Positions 6,873 through 12,364 of a stretch of DNA of 12,385 bases are shown here, piece after piece. Position numbers and translations under genes: made by a program. The first letter of the stretch is position 1. Every line of letters begins with the position of its first letter. The notes beneath the pieces are model-generated. The model worked only from the letters and a program-made list of their open reading frames with translations, was not told the origin of the DNA and did not search any database. The stretch is from a candidate division FCPU426 bacterium (lineage in GTDB: Bacteria > Oederibacteriota > PGYV01 > Palsa-1178): assembly GCA_003167475.1 (NCBI GenBank), contig PMTB01000263.1, positions 1,752 to 14,136 of the forward strand. Reading direction: 5' to 3'.

Positions 6873-7907
6873 ATGGATGAAAAAATAAAAAAAGAGCGGG
6901 TGGTTGACCCGATATTCACCAGGCCGGATTTCATGGAAGAAAAATCCCTGCGTCCAAAGATGCTCTCTGACTATATAGGCCAGGAAAAAGTAAAGGAAAA
7001 GCTTAAGATACTTATAGACGCCGCAAAGGGCAGGAAGGAAGCGCCCGAGCACATCCTGTTTTACGGCCCTCCGGGCCTTGGTAAGACTACACTCGCGAAC
7101 ATCATAGCAAATGAAATGGGCGTGAATATAAAAGTCACAGCCGGGCCGGTTATCGAGAAAGCCGGAGACCTTGCGGCCATAATCACAAACCTTGAAGAGA
7201 ACGACATCCTGTTCATAGATGAAATTCACAGGCTTAACAGGGCTGTTGAGGAGATCATGTATCCGGCTTTGGAAGATTATGCCCTGGATATAGTCATAGG
7301 AAAAGGCCCATCCGCTAAAACATTCAGGATAGACCTTCCTAAATTCACATTGATAGGCGCAACGACGCGCGTGGGCATGATCGCCGCTCCTTTGCGCGAC
7401 CGCTTCGGCGCGACCTACCGGGTGGATTTTTATGAGGTAAAGGACCTCGAAGAGATACTAAAACGCTCGGCCAAAATACTCGGCGTCAAGGCTGACGAGG
7501 AAGGCATACTCGAGATAGCAAGGCGTTCCCGCGGCACCCCCAGGATAGCCAACAGGCTCTTAAAGCGCGTGCGGGATTTCGCGCAGGTAAAAGGCGACGG
7601 CACCATAACCAGGCAAAGCGCCATAGTGGCGCTGACCATGCTTGAAGTGGATGAGCTTGGACTGGACAATATGGATAAAAAAATAATCACTACGATAATA
7701 GAAAAGTTCAAAGGCGGCCCAGTAGGGATAGACACCATAGCCACGGCGGTCTCTGAAGAGCCGGATACTATAGAGGACGTGTACGAGCCGTTTTTGATAC
7801 AGACGGGGTTTATACAAAGGACGCCGTCGGGCAGGAAGGTAACGGATAAGGCGTATGAGTATTTTAAGATAAAGAACACGAGGAAGAGCCAGGAGGAGTT
7901 GTTTTAA
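6873..7907 (+). CDS. ruvB: Holliday junction branch migration ATPase RuvB
   Basis: RuvB is the AAA+ hexamer that pumps DNA through the RuvA-junction complex. At 344 residues the length is standard. It shows Walker A GPPGLGKT (65-72), Walker B ILFIDE (112-117), sensor 1 within LIGATTRVG (160-168), the arginine-finger segment PLRDRFG with Arg175, and sensor 2 GTPRIANR (221-228). The C-terminal winged helix contains GGPVGIDTIA and QRTPSGR (315-321). It directly abuts ruvA, and the C-terminal tail is short and charged. The next gene is about 300 nt away beyond palindromic repeats, so ruvB probably ends the transcription unit. Confidence 0.98.
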   Translation: MDEKIKKERVVDPIFTRPDFMEEKSLRPKMLSDYIGQEKVKEKLKILIDAAKGRKEAPEHILFYGPPGLGKTTLANIIANEMGVNIKVTAGPVIEKAGDLAAIITNLEENDILFIDEIHRLNRAVEEIMYPALEDYALDIVIGKGPSAKTFRIDLPKFTLIGATTRVGMIAAPLRDRFGATYRVDFYEVKDLEEILKRSAKILGVKADEEGILEIARRSRGTPRIANRLLKRVRDFAQVKGDGTITRQSAIVALTMLEVDELGLDNMDKKIITTIIEKFKGGPVGIDTIATAVSEEPDTIEDVYEPFLIQTGFIQRTPSGRKVTDKAYEYFKIKNTRKSQEELF

Positions 7908-7920
7908 CGGGGATGGTTTT

Positions 7921-7948
7921 GTAGGGACAGCGCTCCTGCGCTGTCCGC
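7921..7948. repeat. GTAG palindrome after ruvB
   Basis: GGACAGCGC (7925-7933) and GCGCTGTCC (7938-7946) form a perfect 9-bp stem with a TCCT loop, preceded by GTAG. It begins 13 nt after the ruvB stop, so it could act as an RNA 3'-end or stability hairpin. No T-run follows, so standard intrinsic termination is doubtful. The gap 7908-8211 holds this hairpin, repeat copy B (7982-8113) and the palindrome at 8137-8183; no gene was found there. Confidence 0.8.
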
Positions 7949-7981
7949 ACGCGTCCCAGTGGTAAGTTTGTATGGTAGTTT

Positions 7982-8113
7982 CGTCATTGCGAGGAGCCGG
8001 TTTTGTATTACGGCGACGAAGCAATCTCAGTTCCACCGATAAGCGCTAAAGGCAGAATCCTGCAAAAGTACAGAGATTGCTTCGTCGCGGGAGATCTCGC
8101 TCCTCGCAATGAC
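7982..8113. repeat. Nested palindromic repeat, copy B
   Basis: The outer arm CGTCATTGCGAGGAGC (7982-7997) pairs with its complement at about 8099-8113. The inner arms GCGACGAAGCAATCTC (8013-8028) and its complement (8073-8088) match perfectly over 16 bp. It lies in the same orientation as copy A (5355-5503) and shares the core GTTCCACCGATAAGC and the CCTGCAAAAGTACAGAG stretch. It is shorter than copy A because the segment between the outer and inner left arms is reduced. Open frames on the minus strand across it are repeat-encoded and not called. Confidence 0.88.
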
Positions 8114-8136
8114 AGCACTACATTTGTTTTGACAGC

Positions 8137-8183
8137 GTAGGGAACGCATATCCAGCTTCGCAGGACTTCGTATGCGTTCCGCC
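8137..8183. repeat. GTAG palindrome upstream of the Nudix gene
   Basis: GGAACGCATA (8141-8150) and TATGCGTTCC (8171-8180) form a perfect 10-bp inverted repeat around 20 nt. It is preceded by GTAG and ends in a TCC-GCC edge, as in the hairpin at 7921. It ends about 20 nt before the Nudix ribosome binding site, so it would fold in the mRNA leader if transcription starts upstream. Confidence 0.65.
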
Positions 8184-8211
8184 GGGGTTTTGACCTTAAA
8201 CAGGAGGACAC

Positions 8212-8688
8212 TTGAAACCGATAGCAAAGAAGGAAGAAAAGAACATCCGGGTTCGCGTGGCCGGGATCCTGCTCAACAAAAAGAATGAACTGCTGCTTGT
8301 TAATCATAAAAAGAACGGCCGTTCCTACTGGCTTTTACCCGGCGGCGGGGTTGAGCATGGGGAAAGTTTCCATGAGGCCCTAAAGCGGGAGTTCATGGAG
8401 GAGTTATCCATGGAACTTGACGCAGTCGGCGACCTGTTTTTGGTCCATGACACCGTATACCCCGGTAAAGAGCGGCACATCGTCAACCTTTACTTCACGG
8501 TTACCGCCAAAAAGGACGCAATTTTAACGGTAAACCCCGAGGAAGTGCTTTCCGGTGCGGAATTCGTTTCCATCAAAGATTTTAAAAAATTATTGTTTTA
8601 TCCTGATATTAAAAGTGCTATAATAACAAAGTGGAAAAATGGCTTCAGACAGCCATTAGGATACATGAAAATCAAATGGAAAGAATGA
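8212..8688 (+). CDS. Nudix hydrolase
   Basis: Nudix enzymes hydrolyse nucleoside diphosphates linked to other groups, for example damaged nucleotides or ADP-sugars; the substrate cannot be read from this sequence. The Nudix box covers residues 45-67: Gly45, Glu51, then REFMEEL with Arg59, Glu60, Glu63 and Glu64, the metal-binding set. The usual Gly near the end of the box is Ser66. LLPGGGVEHGE leads into the box, and the fold is otherwise typical in size at 158 residues. The start is TTG at 8212 with AGGAGG (8202-8207) 4 nt upstream; no ATG gives the conserved N-terminal strand. Only 18 nt separate it from the STAS gene, so co-transcription is likely. Confidence 0.9.
   Translation: MKPIAKKEEKNIRVRVAGILLNKKNELLLVNHKKNGRSYWLLPGGGVEHGESFHEALKREFMEELSMELDAVGDLFLVHDTVYPGKERHIVNLYFTVTAKKDAILTVNPEEVLSGAEFVSIKDFKKLLFYPDIKSAIITKWKNGFRQPLGYMKIKWKE
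8593..8624 (+). promoter_or_regulatory. Possible extended -10 promoter for the STAS-GGDEF pair
   Basis: TGCTATAAT at 8616-8624 is a perfect extended -10 (TG, one base, TATAAT), about 83 nt upstream of the STAS start and inside the 3' end of the Nudix gene. A weak TTGTTT at 8593-8598 is 20 nt upstream, too far for a good -35, but extended -10 promoters depend little on one. Chance occurrence in this AT-rich coding stretch is possible. Confidence 0.45.
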
Positions 8689-8706
8689 AATAGCGGAGGT
8701 GTCAGT

Positions 8707-9057
8707 ATGGCAGGAGAAGGCTTAACCGTAAGCATTGTTGATAAAGGGCCCATCAAAGTCGTCCAGTGCAAAGGATACATAGATACCACCACTTCCGGAC
8801 TGCTTGAAAACACCATGGGCGAACTTTTGTCGTCCAAAAATTACAAAATAATCATAGACCTCTCGGGCGTAGACTACATTTCCAGCGCGGGATGGGGAAT
8901 ATTCATCAGCGAGATAAAGAACATCAGGAAGAACAAGGGCGACCTCAAGCTCGTCAGCATGAAGCCCGAAGTCATGGAAATATTTGAGCTTCTCGACTTT
9001 ACCAATATCCTCGAATATTACAAAAGCCTGGATGAAGCGGTAAAAAAGTTTAAATAA
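8707..9057 (+). CDS. STAS-domain anti-sigma-factor-antagonist-like protein
   Basis: This is a 116-residue single STAS domain of the SpoIIAA/RsbV type. Such proteins act in partner switching: they bind a Ser/Thr kinase-like partner when unphosphorylated and are released by phosphorylation of a conserved serine. The key region is IIIDLSGVDYISSAGWGIF (48-66). Ser60 aligns with the phosphorylated serine, while the preceding Asp of SpoIIAA is replaced by Ser59, a common variant. GGAGGTG at 8695-8701 supports the start. The gene ends 2 nt before the GGDEF gene, so the two are probably made together. No matching kinase or phosphatase lies in the window, and the partner is unknown. Confidence 0.9.
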   Translation: MAGEGLTVSIVDKGPIKVVQCKGYIDTTTSGLLENTMGELLSSKNYKIIIDLSGVDYISSAGWGIFISEIKNIRKNKGDLKLVSMKPEVMEIFELLDFTNILEYYKSLDEAVKKFK

Positions 9058-9059
9058 GC

Positions 9060-11105
9060 ATGAAAAGCAATCCCTTAAAAGGGTTCGCCTCCAGGAACAA
9101 ACCGGACTATAAACCGTTTAAATTCGACGTCAAAATAACCGTATTCTCCATGATAATAATTATTTTTATCCTGGATGTTTTCGGTTTATACCCAAAAGCG
9201 GAATTCAACTACCTGACCAACCTTATCCTTTACGTGCTTTTCTTCGCTGCGGTTTACTTAATAGAAATGAAAAAAGACGACCTTGGCGAGCGGGTGATAA
9301 ACCGGCTGAACTACTTAATCGGCCTGCTGTTCCTCACTCTCGCCTGCGTCTCCGGCGGGATAACCTCACCCTTAAAATGGCCGGTGCTGATACTCATCAT
9401 CATGCTGCTTACAGTCAGGGATTTCAGGACGGGCATTATCATGGCCGCGGCCATGCTCGCGGTTTTCCTGAAGGATTGGCAGAAATTCGCGCAGCAGGAT
9501 GTCTTCATGTACGCTGTCATTATAGGTTACGGAGCCATGGTGTATTTCAGGGATTTAAAAAGCAAAGTGCCGCGCTCCGACGCGGAAACCCTGAAACGGA
9601 TAGAGACCGACAAGGAGAGCATGCACTTTAAGACCGTGATATACAACCTGCTCGAAAGCCTTCTTTTACTGTACCATGACATTTTGAAACCCGTGACAAT
9701 AATGTACTTTATCAGGGACGAGGACAGCGGCGGGATCTTCAGGCTGACCATGTCGGTTTCCACGAAGGAAACAGAGGTGATAAAGGATTACAGTTTTGAC
9801 ATAAAAGAAGGCCTGCTGGGCACCGCGCTCAATAAAAATATGTTCTTCCCGTTCGACGCCAAAGGCGCCAGGATGCCTTACTATGCCGGCAGGGTGGAAG
9901 TAAAGACCGCTGCCACCATCCCGGTTGTGCTGAACAAGGTGATAGGCGCGGTGGTAATAGATTTTGACAGGGAAATAGACGCGGAAAAAGATACGGTAAA
10001 AGAGAGGCTTAAGGATTTAACCGGCGAGATAGTCGATATCATGGAACTCTACGATATAAACCATAAGGCCATTTCCAAGGAACAGCGCGTGAGCCGCATG
10101 TACGAGATAAACGAGAAGCTCAACCTCATGGAAGGCAAGAGCGGCCTTATGAACAACTTTTTCAATGAGATAAAGTCTTTCGACATATACAGCGGCTACC
10201 TTGCCGAGTATGCGCCTGAGGATAATTCGTTCGAAGTATCCGACAGCTTCAACTACCCGCCGTCGGTCAAAGGCGTGAAATTCAACTGCCGCGACAACGA
10301 GTTCCTGCGGTACCTCATGGATACGGGTAAAAGTTTTATAATAGACAACGCGGCGCAGAGGAACATAAACCTGAATTTCAACAGGCTCAACCTGGACAAG
10401 AATTTTATAAGCCTGTTAAAGCACGGCAACGACGTATACGGATTTATCAAATTGGACAAGGAAAAGGGTTATTTTTTCTCCGAGTTTGAGATGAGGACCC
10501 TCGAGATGATGCTGTCGCGTATTACCGTTATGCTGGAGAACACAAGGCTGTACGAAAAGATAAAGCGTCAGGCATACCACGACGGACTTACGGGCCTGCT
10601 TAACCACCTGACATTCCAGGAAAAATTGCGGGAGAGCGTGGATAAGAAGAACAAAGGCGAGATACAGTGCGTGTCATTATGCGTTCTGGACATAGATTTT
10701 TTCAAGAAGTTCAATGACAGCTTCGGCCACGAAGAAGGCGACAGGGTCCTGAAAAAGATGGCAGGCATGCTCTCGGAGTTCGAGAAAAACAACGAAAACA
10801 CCTACTGCGCCAGGTACGGCGGCGAGGAATTCGTCTTTGTCCTGGAGAACTACGACATATACGCGGCGATAAAGATAGCGGACGAGATAAGGGCATATTC
10901 GGAGAAAAATCTGAAGGGCGGAAACGACCAGGAAAAGCGCCCGATAAACCTAAGCATAGGCGTGACAAGCTACCCGGAATTCGCCAGGGACCCGAGGGAA
11001 CTGTTTAAGAACGCGGACGAAGCGCTATATCTGGCGAAAGAGGAAGGCAGAAACCGGGTTAAGTCCACGTTGGATGTGAAGAAGATAGACAGAAGGAAAA
11101 GGTAG
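9060..11105 (+). CDS. Membrane-bound GAF-GGDEF diguanylate cyclase
   Basis: This is a predicted inner-membrane enzyme making cyclic di-GMP. About six hydrophobic segments occupy residues 25-165. A GAF-like region follows at about 195-330, a second, more divergent one at about 360-498, then a GGDEF domain at about 505-670. The cyclase domain shows HDGLTGLLN (507-515), the metal-binding stretch LDIDFFKKFND (543-553), FGHEEGD and the active-site motif GGEEF (587-591), so it is probably active. The inhibitory I-site RxxD before GGEEF is absent: N-E-N-T stands at 578-581. No EAL domain is present. Assignment of the GAF regions is by position and pattern only. The gene follows the STAS gene after 2 nt. 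Confidence 0.92.
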   Translation: MKSNPLKGFASRNKPDYKPFKFDVKITVFSMIIIIFILDVFGLYPKAEFNYLTNLILYVLFFAAVYLIEMKKDDLGERVINRLNYLIGLLFLTLACVSGGITSPLKWPVLILIIMLLTVRDFRTGIIMAAAMLAVFLKDWQKFAQQDVFMYAVIIGYGAMVYFRDLKSKVPRSDAETLKRIETDKESMHFKTVIYNLLESLLLLYHDILKPVTIMYFIRDEDSGGIFRLTMSVSTKETEVIKDYSFDIKEGLLGTALNKNMFFPFDAKGARMPYYAGRVEVKTAATIPVVLNKVIGAVVIDFDREIDAEKDTVKERLKDLTGEIVDIMELYDINHKAISKEQRVSRMYEINEKLNLMEGKSGLMNNFFNEIKSFDIYSGYLAEYAPEDNSFEVSDSFNYPPSVKGVKFNCRDNEFLRYLMDTGKSFIIDNAAQRNINLNFNRLNLDKNFISLLKHGNDVYGFIKLDKEKGYFFSEFEMRTLEMMLSRITVMLENTRLYEKIKRQAYHDGLTGLLNHLTFQEKLRESVDKKNKGEIQCVSLCVLDIDFFKKFNDSFGHEEGDRVLKKMAGMLSEFEKNNENTYCARYGGEEFVFVLENYDIYAAIKIADEIRAYSEKNLKGGNDQEKRPINLSIGVTSYPEFARDPRELFKNADEALYLAKEEGRNRVKSTLDVKKIDRRKR

Positions 11106-11126
11106 GTATTCTGATGTTTGGTTCGT

Positions 11127-11160
11127 GTAGTCGCGGGCCTACGTCCCACCGGCCCGCGCC
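11127..11160. repeat. GTAG palindrome P1 (GC-rich) after the cyclase gene
   Basis: CGCGGGCC (11132-11139) pairs perfectly with GGCCCGCG (11151-11158) around an 11-nt loop. It begins GTAGTCGCG and starts 22 nt after the cyclase stop. A near-identical copy lies at 12089-12122 after the secreted-protein gene, so both genes end in the same hairpin. Lack of a T-tract argues against a standard terminator. Confidence 0.82.
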
Positions 11161-11227
11161 TAGATAAGGATTGGATACACGCAATCCACATGATTGCCCA
11201 CACAACCGATTTATAAACCAACATCCT

Positions 11228-11252
11228 GTAGAGCGGCTGCTTGCTGCCGCTC
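11228..11252 (+). repeat. GTAG palindrome P2 with TGCTTGCT loop
   Basis: GAGCGGC (11231-11237) and GCCGCTC (11246-11252) form a 7-bp stem with loop TGCTTGCT. Related copies lie at 12189-12213 and, cut by the window end, at 12365-12385. P3 at 11316-11340 is the same unit inverted, with one base pair of the stem changed. Confidence 0.82.
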
Positions 11253-11315
11253 ATCGTCGGTCTTTAAATCCCGCAACGTTACACAATCCAATACCAGCTA
11301 TTTAAACCCCACCGT

Positions 11316-11340
11316 GAGAGGCAGCAAGCAGCCTCTCTAC
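11316..11340 (-). repeat. Inverted copy P3 of the TGCTTGCT palindrome
   Basis: GAGAGGC (11316-11322) and GCCTCTC (11331-11337) flank the loop AGCAAGCA and are followed by TAC. Read on the minus strand it is GTAGAGAGGC with loop TGCTTGCT, that is, P2 with one stem pair changed from C-G to A-T on both sides. A copy with the same stem lies at 12305-12329. Confidence 0.82.
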
Positions 11341-11396
11341 GCGAACCAATACCGGCTGTCTAAACCCCGCAAAAAAATCACTTTTAAACAACCGCC

Positions 11397-11426
11397 TTGA
11401 CAAAACATTGCGCAGGGATGTACAAT
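11397..11426 (+). promoter_or_regulatory. Strong sigma-70-type promoter for the secreted-protein gene
   Basis: A perfect TTGACA (11397-11402) and TACAAT (11421-11426) are separated by 18 nt, just beyond the end of repeat block R1. The predicted transcription start is near 11433, about 25 nt before the ATG at 11458, with AAGGGG (11445-11450) as ribosome binding site. The gene therefore appears to be transcribed independently of the cyclase. Confidence 0.75.
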
Positions 11427-11433
11427 TGTACAT
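11418..11433. promoter_or_regulatory. Perfect palindrome over the -10 box, candidate operator
   Basis: ATGTACAATTGTACAT is a perfect 16-bp palindrome that fully covers the -10 box TACAAT. Its centre, TACAATTGTA, fits TACANNTGTA, the pattern known for BlaI/MecI/CopY-type repressors. A repressor bound here would block RNA polymerase. No repressor gene of this type lies in the window, so the family is only a suggestion. Confidence 0.5.
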
Positions 11434-11457
11434 ATAAAATTTCCAAGGGGTGCAACG

Positions 11458-12054
11458 ATGAAAAAAATGTTTCTTTCATTGTTTTTTGTCTGCCTGTGTT
11501 CCGTCATTTTTTCCATACCGCAGGGTATGCTGGCATCCGATTCCAACCTGTGCATCTGGGGGATAAACTACTCTTTCGGGCCGGTGAACGGCAAGAATTG
11601 TTTCGGCGCTTTTTTTATAGAGGACTTCGGGGCCGACAGGTCCAAGAGTTATATAGCTCCCGGACTGGAACTTGTTATAGGGGGATGGGATTATTTTATT
11701 CTGACTGCGGACGTTTATTATTTTATCAATCCGGGTAATTCCTCTTCTGTGTTATACCCTATAAAGTTTGGCATTGGCGCCGTGAATGCCGGCATCGACG
11801 TACAAAACGACAGCAATAAGGACGAGCCATGGTATGCCTTTACCGGCTTTACTCTTTCCGCGGGAGTGCTTGATTTCGCGGCTCAAACATCCAGGGATGG
11901 CAAGTCGTATTTCTGCCCTTACTTGGACGCCGTGCTTGACGGGACATTCACAGGAAGACTGAACCCCAGGCTCGAAGTATCGCCGGCATTCACGTTTCTG
12001 GACAAACCGGACACGGGTAGTGGCGGGGGATCGACCTATTATTACTACTATTAA
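11458..12054 (+). CDS. Secreted protein of unknown function with a penta-Tyr C-terminus
   Basis: I do not recognise this 198-residue protein. Residues 1-26 look like a Sec signal peptide: MKK, a hydrophobic core, and a likely signal peptidase I site after MLA at about residue 26. The mature part (about 172 residues) is rich in Gly, aromatic and alternating hydrophobic residues, such as LELVIGGWDYFILTADVYYFI and FTGFTLSAGVLDFAAQ. That fits a beta-strand-rich envelope protein or small beta-barrel, which is an inference. It has three mature cysteines (32, 48, 153). The end is a GSGGGS linker-like stretch followed by Thr and five Tyr. The start is supported by AAGGGG and a strong promoter. It sits alone between related repeat blocks R1 and R2. 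Confidence 0.8.
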   Translation: MKKMFLSLFFVCLCSVIFSIPQGMLASDSNLCIWGINYSFGPVNGKNCFGAFFIEDFGADRSKSYIAPGLELVIGGWDYFILTADVYYFINPGNSSSVLYPIKFGIGAVNAGIDVQNDSNKDEPWYAFTGFTLSAGVLDFAAQTSRDGKSYFCPYLDAVLDGTFTGRLNPRLEVSPAFTFLDKPDTGSGGGSTYYYYY

Positions 12055-12088
12055 CTGTCGAAAGATTATTGTTGTGTAGTATGATCGT

Positions 12089-12122
12089 GTAGTCGCGGGC
12101 CTACGTTCCATCGGCCCGCGCC
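12089..12122. repeat. Palindrome P1, second copy
   Basis: CGCGGGCC (12094-12101) pairs perfectly with GGCCCGCG (12113-12120). The loop TACGTTCCATC differs from the copy at 11127 by two bases, while the stem is identical. It begins about 35 nt after the stop of the secreted-protein gene. Confidence 0.82.
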
Positions 12123-12188
12123 TAGATGAGGAACTGATACACGCAAACCATACGATTGTTCACACAACTGATTAAACCTCAACATCCT

Positions 12189-12213
12189 GTAGAGCGGCTG
12201 CTTGCCGCCGCTC
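12189..12213 (+). repeat. Palindrome P2, second copy
   Basis: The arms GAGCGGC (12192-12198) and GCCGCTC (12207-12213) flank the loop TGCTTGCC. The stem is the same as at 11228, and the loop differs by one base. Confidence 0.8.
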
Positions 12214-12237
12214 ATCGTTGGCCTTTAAATCCCACAA

Positions 12238-12270
12238 CGCGCCCCGGTGAACCGTAGAGGGCGCGACTAC
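12238..12270 (-). repeat. Palindrome P4, present only in block R2
   Basis: CGCGCCC (12238-12244) pairs with GGGCGCG (12259-12265) around 14 nt. On the minus strand it reads GTAGTCGCGCCC, with a loop resembling that of P1 (TACGGTTCACC against TACGTCCCACC). It is therefore a P1 relative in inverted orientation with a different stem. Block R1 has only ACGTTACAC at the matching place (about 11276-11284). Confidence 0.75.
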
Positions 12271-12304
12271 ACGAACTAAATCCGACTGTTTAAATCCTGC
12301 ATTA

Positions 12305-12329
12305 GAGAGGCAGCAAGCAGCCTCTCTAC
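12305..12329 (-). repeat. Palindrome P3, second copy
   Basis: GAGAGGC (12305-12311) and GCCTCTC (12320-12326) flank AGCAAGCA and are followed by TAC. Stem and loop are identical to 11316-11340. Confidence 0.8.
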
Positions 12330-12364
12330 GCGATCCGAAAAATTCTAAAAGACCTCAACATCCT

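Larger units (their letters stand above)
11121..11371. repeat. Repeat block R1: array of palindromes and spacer cores
   Basis: This block fills most of the 352-nt gap after the cyclase gene. It contains hairpins at 11127-11160, 11228-11252 and 11316-11340, separated by spacers that share a TTTAAAYCCCRC-type core at 11263-11275, 11301-11312 and 11359-11371, with a looser version at about 11208-11220. Two spacers are near-identical direct repeats (CCAATACC then GCT, 11289 and 11347 regions). It aligns along its length with block R2 at 12084-12330. No coding potential was found here. Confidence 0.85.

Noticed and set aside
8008..8307. Minus-strand open frames over 8008-8307
   Set aside because: They are formed by repeat copy B, the palindrome at 8137 and the antisense of the Nudix gene start.
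11127..11160. Intrinsic terminators at the GC-rich hairpins (11127, 12089, 7921)
   Set aside because: Stems are strong and lie after genes, but none is followed by a T-run; they are kept as repeats only.
11397..11738. Open frame starting TTG at 11397
   Set aside because: It is a shadow of the secreted-protein gene in another frame, and its start codon is the -35 box.
11121..12330. Integron cassette with attC sites
   Set aside because: The palindromes lack recognisable RYYYAAC/GTTRRRY ends in the right arrangement, and no integrase is visible.
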